A stretch of DNA of 64,000 bases. Origin: Lycocorax pyrrhopterus obiensis (Eukaryota; Chordata; Aves; Passeriformes; Paradisaeidae). The notes beneath the pieces are model-generated. The model was not told the origin of the DNA. It saw only the letters and a program-made list of their open reading frames with translations, and did not search any database. Shown here one piece after another: positions 50,532 to 64,000 of this stretch. The DNA is taken from positions 27,090,629-27,154,628 of the forward strand of contig JACSVZ010000006.1 of assembly GCA_014706295.1 (NCBI GenBank), written 5' to 3'. The stretch's first letter is position 1. Every line of letters begins with the position of its first letter. Made by a program: the position numbers and the translations under genes.

Positions 50532-53500
50532 TCAGGTATGCTGTTTTTACAGATTATCTACTCAGCCTACTCCCCACCCAATATCACTTTTAAATGCACT
50601 GTATTGATCCTGCTCACATCACATTCACAGGATATGTCTCACTGTCATTTACAACTGTGCCTGAGGGTTTCGATTTTATAAGGCCACTGCATTGCCTGAT
50701 AAGTAATTCCTTCCTGAACACAGTTCCAACACCAAATCTATAGAGATCAGGAACTGGACCTGAAAAAGCAGGAAGCTAGGTTTAAAAATACTTTTTTCCC
50801 TATTTGGAGGAAAAGTCAAGCTTCTTTTTAAGATTTTTAACCTGTTCTCATGCTCACAATTCTCTTCATCACCATAAATGTAAGCACAGAGTCTCACATA
50901 AACAAGACACCAGGAGCTAAGCCTTTCAAACAAAGGAAAACAAGCAACATAAGGAAACTAAAATAAAAGCCTACCAGATTTTCCACAGGTTTTTGTAGTC
51001 TCATCTTTCTCACTCCTATACTTCATACAGATACTTAGCAAACGGTAAAGTGTGGAAAACTCATCCTAAAAGCGTCTATATAAGTCAATACAAGAGTGTA
51101 TGTGATAAGGTTACACCATTTTTCCGTTATCCTTGCTTGCTGCTCGCCCTTTCCACACCATGTGTGGATTAGTCCTGTCACTTTAGAGGGCAAGGTCTTT
51201 GAAAGCAACATGTATCATCATACATCATCACTAGGACAAGTCCCTGTTTCAGCTGGTACTTCTACTTGTTAATAAACTATAAAATCCCTCCAAAATAACA
51301 GACCCATTATTTTAAACTAAACAAAGAAACAAAAAATAAGAATGAGTCATACTAATGCTTTAAGAAAACAAAAAACGGGGAGGGGTGTGGATTTGCTTTT
51401 TGCTTTGTAAATTCTTTCTTCCTCCTTTAGCCACAGTAAGTTTTTCTTTAATCCCAAGGACTAAAGTTTGCAGGATCCCTGAGGGTTGCTTTAATACATC
51501 AAAAATAGCAAAAACCAAAACAACTGTGGCACAGCCTTAAAGCAGATGAGTCAACCACACTCCTGTATGCTGCATCTCTGTGTCATCCTGAGTTTCCGTA
51601 GACATTTTTCTTCCCGCTGCTTTGCACAATACTTAGTGGTTTAAGTATCATATATACAACTATATATAAGCAGGATGAGGTCAATGTATATGAATAGCTA
51701 ACAGAGTCAACTGACTAGGTCAATCCACAGAAAACAACAATTTTTAAGCTCAGCCATTCTTTTTTTCAATATAATGGGGAAAAAGAGCCACAAAAGTACT
51801 TGTATTCTTTCTGCTGCTAACACTTTTCCTGTTCCCCCTCTATTATCCTTTCCAAGAAGGGTTTTTGCTTTGAACAACAGCCCACTCTTAACCTTCATCA
51901 GTGACAAGACAGGAATGACTGCTGGGAATGAGTCAGTAGGACACAGTACAGGGCTCTGGTGTTGCCTCTTGCCTGATCTGAGAAGTTACCACAACATTTT
52001 CCTTTTAGAGATTTCTAACACTCGGAAAATGTATTATCTTATCTTACCCTTTTGGGGAGACATTTGTCTGCAACTGCCTTCCAGCTCTTGTCATGGTGCC
52101 CTTCCCCTTCTCTTTTTCCCATCTGCAGTTCCTCTGCTTTGGTGCAAATTCCCCAACCCAGTGACACTGGTAATCAGTGATTTCTATGGAATCCAGCACC
52201 CCAATTCAAATTTCTCCCTCATCTTGCACTCCTTGACTTCCCAAGAACTTATGTGTTGATTTTACACATTATCTAGTGAACCTCTGCACTCTGAAAGTAG
52301 TTTTCTGAAACTAAACACTTGAGGTTTTTTTGAAATACTCAATGCATTACAAAACCCTTAAAAGGTATTCTCTGAATCATGATGGTTTTCGTAAGAAAAA
52401 ATAAATCCTTTACAGTTACACAACAGTACAGCTCAGGAACTCAAAACCACCCTTCAAAATAAATGTCACAAAATTAGGTAAATATTCTGTGCATTTCTAT
52501 TACAAAATGTTTTGCAGGGCACAGCAAGCCTGACAAAGAGAAGAAAATGCTAAAATTCAGGTGTCTCCAATTAATCAGTTTCACCAACAAGAGTAGAATT
52601 TTGCTCATGGATTTGATACCCTGTCCCTTCCTTTTACTGTTCTAGTCATTGTACCTAATCAACCACTTACATCAGAACAGAATTTAATAAAAACAAGTGT
52701 AGCAGTAACCTGGTAGAAAATTTATTATACAAAAATATCACATTAAGTCCAGAGAAAAAGCAGAAGTCTTTGAAAAGCCCCATTGGACACAGTTATATCA
52801 TTCAATTTACATAAAGCAGTCTTTGACAGACATCTCATAATTGCAAATTTCTCCCTTCCCCTCATACACAATTTTTTTTTTAATGAGACACTCTGTTAAA
52901 AAACTAATTAAAATTTAACTGCATATAATTTGTACTTTAAAACAGCAATGAAAAAGATCATAAAGAAAGAGGGAGAAATCTAGACAAATAAAGATGCAGC
53001 TTCCCTACTTCTGGTATTAACATGCCAGTTTTCAAAGCTGAATTATGAAGACAGAGGGAAAAAGGACCAAATCATCAGACCCATAGTGTATACAAATCCT
53101 AAAATGAGACACCAGCTGGCAATAGTTCCAGGAAAAAGGTGCTGATGAGAACCTGCCAGAAAGACTGGGATGTTCCACGCTGACTAAAGCTTGACACAGG
53201 TGCTTCAAAGCAGCTCAAATTGGCAGCCTCCAGAGGCACACTTTCTTTAATTAAAGACAGGAGAGATGGAAAAACAAAAATAAAAATCAATAATAAAACA
53301 ATTAAGCCATGACGTGGCTAACGAGATGGCTTCTCAAATTTACAATATCCAAAGGAAAGACCACACAATGAAATCTGTTGTTTACTGGTAGCAAGATGCC
53401 AGAGTGAAAAAGCCAAAATCCTAAGCAGAAGTAAGGGTATAGTATGGTAACCCGTTCTTTTGGTGATGGTGCACTAGCTTCAGCAATACTCACTGTTGCT

Positions 53501-56039
53501 TGCTCTCATTCCCATGGAACTCCTTTCAGCAACATGTTCTGATCACTAAACTAATTTGCTTGATCTAGACATTTACAGGTTGATAATCAAATGCCTAATC
53601 TTGTATCTGTTAAAATAATTGTTAATTATTCTCTTGATCTGGTCTGGTCCAGTCCTGCAAGGACAACACTGCCAAGTTTATCTGACAGACAGAAAGTGCC
53701 CCTATCCCTGATCATCTGTAGGCTTAGTCTCAAAGCTACTCATTTTGAACAAATTTGGGGAGAACAGGGGAGGGTGGTGGCACTGGGATGTGCTATTACC
53801 AAGCTGGAGGTAGTAGTCTGGAAATAGGTGAAATCAAGCACCAGTCAATGGGCAGCAAACTCTCAGAGCAGATGCAAAGCTAGAGGCAAAGACAGAAATC
53901 TGGGGGCACTTATCATCCTGAGGGGATTCAGTGCACAACACCACGATTCATCCTTGGCTGAAATGACATGTCTCTTGCTTCATATCACCAGCACAGAAAG
54001 ATATTTACTTCCCTTACTGCTTCAGGTCCCATCTATTATTTACAGATTATTAAAATATGGTCTTCCTGGTCTCTAATGCAAGAGCAAAAGGTCAGGAAGT
54101 GATAAGCCTATACAAGAAAATATGTTCATTCAATTACTAAGTGCTCCCCGTTTACCATTATGTTTTCAGATGTATGAATAGACCATTCCTAACCCCCCTA
54201 GCATTTACAGTATTAGTTTGGCAATATATTTCTTCAATCAGTATGAGTAATTAACCAATAAAAACAAATCAAACACTCTTGTCCAAGCAGTATACCATAA
54301 TCACCAAAATTATCAGCCACATACGTACTTTCTGGCAAGCTATTGCAAATTATTTTGATGTGATCTAATTTCCAGTCAAGGAAGATAAAAGTGACATGTA
54401 CATTATCTATTACTGGATTTTTGTCTGGACTTCTTTGCCTAACAGGACAAATTCAGGTCATCCTATTTTCTCCTTATAAAACACTGGCATTTTTTTCAGT
54501 TACATGGAGGCCTTGCCATGCCCCCAGGCTTACTGAAAAACAGGTCAAGAGTCTCTTCCACAACCTTTTCAAAGGCCAAATTGAGAAATCAGTATCTACA
54601 CAGAGTTTCCTTCACAAATCACCTGTAGCTTAAATGAAGAAAGAAAAAGATGACTTTGTACAGTTTTGTTTTAGTTTTAAACCTCTTGGGGTCAGGTGAA
54701 AGCACAGCCTACATCATAACAGCATAAACAGCAAATAACCAGGTGGAGGACATCATAACGAGCAAGACACTAAGGAAGAAAGAATAAGCAAATGTTCTTA
54801 TTTGTATACCTGGCAAAGGACATGGGATTTCAAACAGCAATTTGCTGACACAGGCTCTGAATAGGAGACAGAAAATAACTGTGAGTGGGCTTCAAAAATT
54901 AATCAACTGAAATGACAGAATTTCAGCATAACAAAGTAGTCGTGTTTATACTTTCACAGATAAAAAAATCAGAAGGAAAACTGTGACAGTCTCAACATGT
55001 GACAGATTCTGTGGTTATTGTATCAGCAAAGCTTTCACCTTTCGTCTATATAGCTTTACAGCTATATAGATGCAGCTCAGCTGCGCCTGTATATTTTCAC
55101 AAGAGGAAGGGAGAAGGGAAAAATTCAGTAAAGATTAAATTAGAGGGTCACTAATACCACAAAGCTGCCCAAAACCGAGTGACTGCTAAAAAAAAAAAAG
55201 CATGCTGCCAAGTATTGCCTTTGCAATAACACATTTGTGTAAAGACAACGCAACACCCACATTAAGTGCACAGCACTTCAAAAAACCAACGCCAGGTGGT
55301 CAGAAGACCATTACTCTGAAGGACAAATCCATTGCTGCAATGTCATTTGAATACTGATAAACCAAAGAGAAGCACAAGCCTGCGATAAGATGCAACGATT
55401 TGGCTTTGAGCCTGGAGCAAAGGGCCACGTATCAAGAGACATCCTCCCTCCTCCAATTGCCCTGCTGTTTTGGAGACAGCGGAGGCTGCGCCAAGGCTAC
55501 GCCGGATGTACTGTGGATTCCTGGGGACAAGTGCCAGCCTGACAACTGTGGTGGGGACAGCCAAGTCCCTGACTGCACCTCACCACACAGACAGCAGCCC
55601 CCCAACTGGAAACAACCAACATCATCTGGAATAGCTTTCCCTGAACAGCAGCTCCTCCATGCCGCAGGGATTGTGTGGGCATGCTGTGGGCAATGCCGTG
55701 TGGATGAGAAGAGCTACACACTGCCATGTTTCCAGAACACAGCTGGGCTCAGAGAATGAAGCTGCTCTTCATTTCGCCCTTCTGAAAGTGACCAAACAGC
55801 TCCAATATTATTTATCTAAAATCTTCCATACAGAAACAGCTATTAGTGTTTCCAAGAGTTCAGTCTCTAGCATGGCTGCAATTTGAGCGCATCCCAGGCA
55901 TGTGCTCTTGATGGGCTAAGCCAATGCGTGTTCAACTAAAGATTCAGCAATCCTTTCCTCAGAGAAAAATACAAAATCCACAAAATTTTTGTTTTCAAAT
56001 AAATGTAAGTTGCACATCCCCAGAAGGGACTAACATTAT

Positions 56040-57010
56040 TTATTTCTAAGACAGCAAAATAATTAAGTTTTAAAGTGGTTCCTAGCAGCGGACTGTAATT
56101 GTGCTGCTGAGCATTTTGTACAGTTGGCAGATCTGCTCAGCCTAATTAAATGCACTTCAGACAGTAAAAACTTGAATTACATTCTAATCCATCCTAACCT
56201 TAGGAAAAAAATACAAAAAGCTAATGTCAACTTGGTATTGTGCTTGCAGAAAACTGCAGGAGCATGGATATTACCACCGCTGCCATAGACTAGTAAAAAT
56301 TTTGCAACATGGTGTAACACACAAAACCTTTTAAAAAACAATTTCTTTGCAGCCCTTCAACTTAGAACATTATTCTCACATCCTCCCTTAGATGTGCGTT
56401 AAAATGCTTCCATGTATTGATTTTTACAATTAGAACATGCAAATAGTGCAAAAAAGTGCCCAACAGCAATATTAAAGAACATAAATATTTTCCTAAATAA
56501 TTTAATGGTTATTTCCCAGTTTCACTCCAAGCCCTCCAGCCACTCGGTGGTGTAATCTGTCCTAGACTCAACTGTGGCTGTATACTTTGGCACTGAGTCA
56601 AAACAGAGAGGTTATTGTTTGATTTATATGCCAAGGGCCTCTTAGATAAAGGGCTAATGGCAGGCTGATAGCTTCAGCCTTTGCATATGGTGTTTATACA
56701 AACCCTTCTTTCCTCTCCCTCCTTTCTGTGTATACTCCAGGAAGGCTGTGTCCCATCAAGATCAAGTTAATTAATTAACTCATACTAGTATAATTTGATT
56801 GATAAAACAATTGATTCACTAAAGGTCACACAGAGGGCTGTTAAAACACCAACTTTTCTGCCTCAACAACACAAGGCTTTGAGATTTGCATTTTTCCACA
56901 CTGCAAACAGGAATTTTAAAGAAATAATCTCAGTAGAAAAATAGATGAAAGAAGCTATGAGAAATTAATCTGTCAATTAAAGTGCACTGCAAAGTTCAGA
57001 AAATAATCAG
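56040..57010. promoter_or_regulatory. Candidate conserved block rich in homeodomain-like words
   Basis: Contains CCTAATTAAATGCACTT near 56139, CTTTGCATATGGTG near 56679 (octamer/E-box-like), AAGTTAATTAATTAACTC near 56763, TTGATTGATAAAACAATTGATTC and CTGTCAATTAAAGTGC. TAATTA-type cores are clustered well above the surroundings by eye. No reading frame or repeat explains the block. Confidence 0.3.
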
Positions 57011-59280
57011 TGCTTCATGAGATATTTAAGCAAAAAAAAAAATCACATCCTACAACAGAAAGGGTCACATAAATGTATATTTTATATTGTTAGTTCTGCA
57101 AACTATTGAGCTTCCCCCAAAAGAAAACTAGAGGCCTTGCATATGTGATATAGTTTTCTATTTACTATATCCAAACTAGGAGTATTTCCTCATATATAAA
57201 TTTCTGTACTGTTAAAATATTCAGAACATAGTCCTGTATGACCAAGTTATTATTTATTAGACGTTAGAGAACTTCACTATCAAATTATACAGTTAATAAC
57301 TTTTTTGAAAGACACAAGCACCATAAATTTTTTATTAAAAAAATATAATCTAATTTTTAAAATATAGAAAAAAATCATTAAAATAAGACTAAATTCTTAA
57401 GAGCCTTTTATCACCAATTTGTTTTAAAACACTTATTTTAAACAACAGACATGTAAAACAGAAGCTGTCAGGCATTTTAAAAGCAGTTCTGGAATAATAT
57501 TTAAAGTGTTGCAAATAAGCTTGCAGCCAGCAAGGCTGAAGCGCTTTGAGCAAAACTGGGAGCTGCTTATCAGCCACCAGTTTTACAATGGATTCTCCTC
57601 TGGACTACCTGAAATATCTGTGGTAATAAAAAAGGTGAGAAGCAACAGGAGTTTGTCAGTTCACTGTATGTTGTTCAATATCCAGGTACACATACAAAGG
57701 AAGTACAGTATTTACTGGATTAATACAGCAGACTCATTCATAAAAAGGCAAGATTTGCCACTAGAAGTCAAAAATTTCATAAAGTTTTGCCTCCTCCCCT
57801 GTTTTTACTTTGGCATGGGTCTCCTTGTGCCAGTAATACTGACCCAGCATGCAGAATCACTTTGCAAACCAAACCAGAAAGCAAAGAACTTCCTTTGCCT
57901 ACTCCTTGACAGCTGGGAGGGGCTGCCAGGTTGTTCCACAGGATACAGCCCATATTTTCCTTCATTATTGGTTTTGTCTACAGCTGACTCAACATGGCCA
58001 TAAAAAACCCCAACAGACAGAGCACAAGGGCTACTCTTTGAAAGGTCTGGCTCACAAAAGAAGGGGACATTGTGAAGTGCACCAGGGGAAAGCTGGTTAA
58101 AACACACCAATAAGACAAGGAACAGTTACTGTATACAAGTTATTATTATATTCAAGCTATGATATTTACCTTCATAAAGGCATACCTACAGACACTGACA
58201 CTTCAGGGCAATGCCAGTCAAGTTAACTTGAATTTTGCAATCATTTTCAGACACGGGATGATAAAACAGACTACTGATTACCATTAGGAGAACAGAAAAT
58301 AAGACTCACAAGACACAACCAGTGACTAAGACCAACAGTAACAGGAAAGTGTTCTTTGAATTTGTTATTGAACATCATGAGAGAATAAGTTTCTGTTCAT
58401 CTTACAAAGAAGCATATGGAAGTATGGGACAGGATCTTCACGAACATAGAAGCAAGGTCTAAAATATGTTGAGAACACACAAAATCAAAAGTCTATTTCA
58501 GACAGACAAAAATTGTGAGAAGAGTGATATCAAACCAGTTTTTAAACAACATCGCAATTTTAAGTTGCAAAACTACTGTTTCATACAAACTATGAATTAC
58601 TATGTTCCAATTAAACCATGACCACTATACTTCAAACCAGGAAGAAATATGCTCCCTGTTATCAGCAGAGCATGGGAGAACTTAAAAATAAACATTTCAG
58701 GAGGTACTTATAAACACAACCAGCACAACAACCCCAAAATGTCACACAGCTTTTCTGTTTACCTACAGCTCTTTGCTTTGGGATGAATTCCTTTTCCTTC
58801 ATTTACAGATAATGGAAAGTAAATCAGGCTCTTGACATTTGACATATTTTTGGTCCCACAGGTGAACTGAATTACAATAAAATTTAATAAATAATTATTA
58901 AAAGGCTGGCAAGGATTCAGTTCACATCAGGAACTGATTAAAAAGAAGGGAAACAAATCCTCCCAACAAAAGTAAATGACAACATAGCTTTCTACATTTT
59001 CCTTTTTCTTTCCTTAAGTGAAAAAATAAAAGAGAAACTTAACTCTATTTGGCTCATTCATATATCTACTTTACAGATGGCCATACTTATAAATTAAAAT
59101 ATGTACACAAGTCTGATGAGTGTGGTCAACCACCATCTGAAGCATGTTCGTCTCTTGCCAAACCCACCATCTTCAGTTTTATCAAACATTTCCTCAATCC
59201 AAGCATCATGTAAACTTGTAAGGACAAGCATTTTAATCACAGTCTTGTTTCATGTGGATCTAAATATAGATGTATTTGTG

Positions 59281-59293
59281 TATATATATATAT
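59281..59293. repeat. (TA)6 microsatellite
   Basis: Six TA units preceded by TTTGTG; short. Confidence 0.85.
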
Positions 59294-62200
59294 GCTGTGA
59301 TACACATACAATAAGTTTTTTGGCTTCAGAAAGCCAAAAAATTTAACATATACACTTTAGCATCTAGGACACAAAACAACTTTACTTGCTAATAACCACA
59401 TACATGAGACAATGCAGCTGTGCACGAATGATGTTATTAAAAAGTAATGCAACTCCACTCATTGCTGCTTCCAATATCAAAGAATAATAGTGTAATCCAA
59501 TGACACCAGTCTGCATTACACCAAGATAGCAGAAAAATAATCCCTGCACTGTATTTTACCATAATACAAGTCATCACAAATGCACACATGCACATGTACA
59601 CACAGAGTACCTGAAAATTGATTTAGAAATCCTCTTATTCTATTCCATTTATATAGACTAGTAACACAGAATTTCTGTTTCAGCTTAATATTAGAACACT
59701 TACTAAGTGAAAAATTTCTTATAAAACATCCAGCGCTATTTTTTATGTAGAATTTTATATATATATTTGTCAAATGATATGGTCACAATAATCCTTGAGA
59801 CAGACAGCATTTCTACAATGTTTCAGCTGATTATAGATGGCCAATACAGCACTTTCCTGTGTTAAAAAACAAAACTACACAGTCCAACAAACAGCTTGGG
59901 GAGCTATGGGTTCTCGTCCCTTTTGAGTTCTGTTTATTCTAGCTATTCCCAAGATCATTAATAACCACTTGAACCTGTAAACTTGAAGGTCAACAAAAGG
60001 TGAAACATAAGGAAGCAATATAATATGGAACATTCAACTAGATTAGATATTGTGAAACATTAGGGCAGTTTCCTTAAACTACACTTTTAAATTTTTTTTC
60101 CCTTAGAAGTAGAAAAGATAGGAAGGTAAATTCCATATTAAACCAGAGTTTAATTTGGAGGATTTACAGAATGACTAGCAATTCCTTTTGGTTAGTAATT
60201 TTAAAATTTACTAGTTCTGCCTTCCTAGAAAATGCTATGCAATCAGAACAAAATGAGTAGAAAAATAGTTATCAAACAGTCCAGAGATGGAATAAAAATA
60301 CACGCCCAAAATTGTAATATTGTATAAATATCTTACCTCTGTCACAAGCAACATGAACCCTCTAACACTCTAATTCTGCATTGACTGTTGTTGTTAAGTT
60401 AGAGCAGTGACATGTTATGTTACATGTATAAGCTTGTGACCAGTAGCACTGAGAAAGCACAAAAGCCTTACAAATATAACACCTCTCGAGACCAAGAGGG
60501 ATCTGCTTGTGGACTAAACATTAGGCAAAATCTCTGCAATTCCTGGACTACCTTTCCTTTCATAGCTATCCTTCTGCAAATGACATATGTCAACACTAAG
60601 AAAGCTACATATGCAGATAAAGCAGATTATCTCTATTTGTGACATCAGAATACAGATATAAATTGTCGTGCCCTGCATGTGCTGTGGCATCCAAATGCAG
60701 TACATCAAATCTGTAAAATTAACTGACTAAATAGAAGAGGATGATATCGCAGGGAGAAACTGCTTGGATTAGGACTCTTCATCTTCCCCAAACTACCCTG
60801 TGAAAAGGAGAACTAGTGCTTAATTCCATAAAGCCTTTTTGCCTGCAAATTACAAAACTACTGGATTTCGGTTACTGACCAGTACACCAAAGCTCAATTT
60901 GGAGAATTCTGATTTAAATATAACACTGTCACACACACACGTTGGAACTCACCTAAGCAAGCTGACTTAGCTTTCCAACTTTATATGGCAGCTGATACTG
61001 CTACCAGATAATTTCTGCATCAGCTATCAAATGTTTTGGTAGAAAGAAAATTCCTCTAAACAAGTAAGGCTGCTCCAATGAACTACTGGAAGAAGCAACA
61101 GCACCAGCATGAACTGGCTGGCGAAGGACCAGGTCCAACCTAAATAAATTCCTGAAGCCAGCTCTACTCACGTTCTACAAAACAAACTGCCAGTGATGTT
61201 TCACACCATTACATGACTACTGTGCAAACTGCAATATGTTTTTTGTCGTCATGCTAATTCTGGAAGATGTTACCCTGAGGCAAGTCTTGAGGAAACAAAG
61301 GCATGTTTGGGAAGGTAAGGAGTGTAGGAAAAGGAATCCATGCAGAGCTGTCACTGCTCGCCAGGCTGAAGCATGAGTGGAAGGGAAGCATTAGTCACGC
61401 AAACAGCCTGAAACAGAAGCCATGCCTGGCAATTGTATCAACAAGAAACAGATCATCATCGTCGCGTGAAGTCCTTTTACGACAGTTCAAGACTTCAAGA
61501 ACCTCTGAAGTCTATAATCTTGCATGATTAGTACCCTGCAACCAAATGCCTCTGACTGTCTTAAAATATATAAATTTCAGTGTCTCTCTTTCACAAGTTG
61601 TATTATCTCAAAAACTTTACTGAAAGTTAAGTATATAAAGAAAAGAGGGATTTTATTAATCTTTTTTTAAGGCTTATTCTTTTTGATCTACAGCAAGTGT
61701 ATTTAACAAACACAAGGCTGGATCATTTTAACCCTACCTGCTGACAGCCTAAGCAGAGGGAGCTAGCAGTTTACTTTTGAGAGCAATGGAGAACAAACAA
61801 GACGCATCTCAGGAAAGTAAGGCTGGTTTTGACAGACGCCAGTTGATCTTTAGGTCTTACTAATCCTTGAAGTATTAAATCCCACTAAGCTCCATCTTGT
61901 ATACTGGCATGATTTTGAACATGTTCTGTGCAAAGAGAAAAGCAGATTAACTATCCACTGGGCAGTGTCCTAGCTCAAAGACGTGGTCAGGACACCTCAA
62001 AACAGTTTAACGCTATCCTTCCTCTAACCCGTAGCTATTTCTTTTTAAAATTATGTTATTAAAAAATACATAATACATACTGTTAGAATTTTTATCTATT
62101 AACCAGCCAGTAAGGTTCCCTCCCCTCTGCAATAGCTTCATAGCAGTCATGTCTGCAGAAGAGCCTTTATCACAGGCAACACAACATTTGGCTACCTAAA

Positions 62201-64000
62201 ACTTTTCCATTATTCGTAGTACTAAAGAGGCTCTTAAACAATTATGGTGATAGTGGGGCACTCTGTGGATAACAATGCATCATACTTGAACTTGGAAAAA
62301 CAAGTTTGAGTTCCAACCAAATTCATGGTAGTGTTGTCACTTCCTGACAGGTATTCAGGACTAAGCTTCTCTGTATTGACTCAGCATAGGATGAGGTCTA
62401 GGAGCGCTCCTTCCTATTCCTCTCTTGCACTCCCACCCCTACAGCCATAATACATTCCTTGGAAGTCTTCAAAGATTTCTCAAAAGGGTCTCCTGTAGAA
62501 AGAATAGAAAGGTAAGATGTGTAGCCTCGAATAGCATGTGGATTCATTGTCAAGTAGAGTTAAAAACCAGCCAAACAAAAACCCAACAAAGAAACAAAAT
62601 TCAAAAGGTTATTCCAGCTGTCCGTCACCATTCAAAAGCAGAAGCAACACCTGATCTTTAGACCCCAGAGCAACAATTAAATGCAGACTGGTCCAAATAA
62701 GCAACCAAGCACACCACAGCAATTGGAGGACTGCCAGAAACAAAACAACTGACAACCAGATGAACACTGAGGTCAGTTTGCTTCCTTCAAGACAAACAAA
62801 CAATAATAAAAAAAACCCACTGAAAAGTGAAATTCTTTTTGTCAGAAGTAGAATTGCTTATTGTGACCTGATCCACCTTGTTTTGCAATTAGCAGATCTG
62901 GATATATACTACTTCACAAGGTAAAGGGAAGGATTGATGCTGAAAGGCTTCCCAGATATATCACAGGCCTCTTACCCTCTTGCCCACTGTAATAAATCAG
63001 ACCATCATTCCAGCATTACCCTAAAATTCACTCTCCCTCCTCTAACAGTGGCCAAACTCTGCAGGGGTGAAGGAAAATAAGTGCATACAAATAATTTCTC
63101 AAAACTTTCTAATACTCATAACCATCACTTAACCCTGATTTTCAACTGGCTGCCTTTTAGTCCAACAAAATGTTTCAGCAAAATGTTTCATTCCTACAAG
63201 CTGCAGGACAGCTTATGCAGAATGCCAGACCGAGTCACTGCATGAATCAAGTTAATTGAAAGCTTCTGAGTAGGATTTTGTGCACTGCAAGGTACAGCAA
63301 AATTCTTGGCAAGCAGCTCTTTAAAATGTGTATATTAAAGAGTTACTTGTCAGGGATTTTAATTTCAGTTTTGGACAAAGTAATGAATTATACTAAATAT
63401 AAAGTCTGATCCTTACAACAAATGTATTGCTTGAGACTATTACATCGAACACAATAGGTTACTTTAGAGCATTCTGCTCTGCATTTTAAAGCTATTGCAT
63501 AAGGTTATTTTAATAAAATTATTCCAGGGAAAGAGCAGTTAGTAATGAGGTGCTGACAATTGAATCTACATTTAGGGATTGCACTGGAGTGCCAAGTCCA
63601 CTTTTACAGATGCGCTGGTTAGCTATCCAGTAGATGTCCTTGAGGCATGTAAGACCAATATATTTTGGGTCATGTTTGGCAGCAGAGATAGATGAGACAA
63701 GTGAAAACATTTACCAAGAACACATCTGAAGTGTGTTTTTCTTATTAGAGAAATATAAGAAAATAAACCCAGATACCATGGAATGCCAGGAATTCCTTCT
63801 CCTCAATGTTTTTGATTTACAAGGCCACTTTTTGGTAGTTTCCTTTGACCTCCCTCCCTCATTTGCTTGCCTAAAGCCTGGAGTCATCAATGCAACCTCT
63901 TGACTACGCCATTTTGAGGGCTTAATGTACAAAAATACATCTTCATCACAGATGGAAAGACAACTCTTTCCATAAATGACCCAGTTACCACAAAAATCAC

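Larger units (their letters stand above)
48901..64000 (-). other. SCFD2: Part of the SCFD2 intron upstream of the first visible exon
   Basis: A phase-2 intron ending in TTTTCTTATAG next to 48900 and running beyond the right edge of the window. It contains a CR1 tail at 50340-50531, small poly-A and AT simple repeats, a GC-richer patch at 55380-55760 of unknown nature, and a repeat-free homeodomain-word-rich block at 56040-57010. Between 57100 and 64000 I see no gene, no dated repeat family and no strong regulatory structure. The first SCFD2 exon, which should encode the N-terminal several hundred residues, is not present. Confidence 0.8.

Noticed and set aside
51774..52259. 161-codon plus-strand open frame
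   Set aside because: No promoter, no domain and no homology; likely chance.
56820..56850. AAAGGTCACACAG word resembling the MIR core in reverse orientation
   Set aside because: Only about 12 bases agree and no second MIR block follows.
57506..58003. 165-codon plus-strand open frame
   Set aside because: Unstructured composition and no resemblance to a known family; likely chance.
58763..58796. Minus-strand 34-bp segment that could precede the exon at 48773-48900 in phase
   Set aside because: In the known protein the residues before this point belong to the large first exon; the small segment does not match.

Overview
The window looks like avian nuclear DNA. It is AT-rich, has no prokaryote-like gene packing, and carries two CR1-type retroposon tails, one ending in the bird-typical ATTCTATGAT-like motif, plus faint MIR-type SINE relics. 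Nearly every open frame in it is short and unrelated to known proteins, as expected of intron.

The only gene I can identify is SCFD2 (Sec1 family domain containing 2), read right to left on the minus strand. Two internal coding exons are clear: 48773-48900 and 31562-31737. Both have good splice sites. They join in the same phase, and together they encode about 101 residues that match a continuous block in the middle of vertebrate SCFD2. Everything else is intron: part of the upstream intron (48901-64000), the complete intron between the exons (31738-48772, about 17 kb), and part of the downstream intron (1-31561). The first exon and the C-terminal exons must lie outside the window, to the right and left respectively.

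The most notable non-gene feature is an isolated, very dense CpG island at about 13286-13577 in the downstream intron, far from any SCFD2 exon seen here. It contains a near-consensus CTCF-like motif (13449-13463). A spliceable exon candidate on the opposite strand lies about 6.5 kb away (20081-20192). Together these suggest an unannotated intragenic promoter, possibly of an antisense non-coding RNA. This is inference.

Several intron blocks are free of recognisable repeats, have high sequence complexity and carry many homeodomain/TCF/FOX-like words (about 2880-3220, 3880-4420, 12730-13050, 17200-17700, 18060-19030, 30120-30340, 33040-33480, 56040-57010). I list them as candidate conserved non-coding elements with low confidence, because I cannot align other genomes. 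In mammals SCFD2 lies beside RASL11B on one side and FIP1L1-LNX1-CHIC2-GSX2-PDGFRA-KIT on the other, so intronic enhancers for developmental neighbours would be plausible. I found no tRNA, rRNA, CRISPR, insertion sequence or intact viral element.
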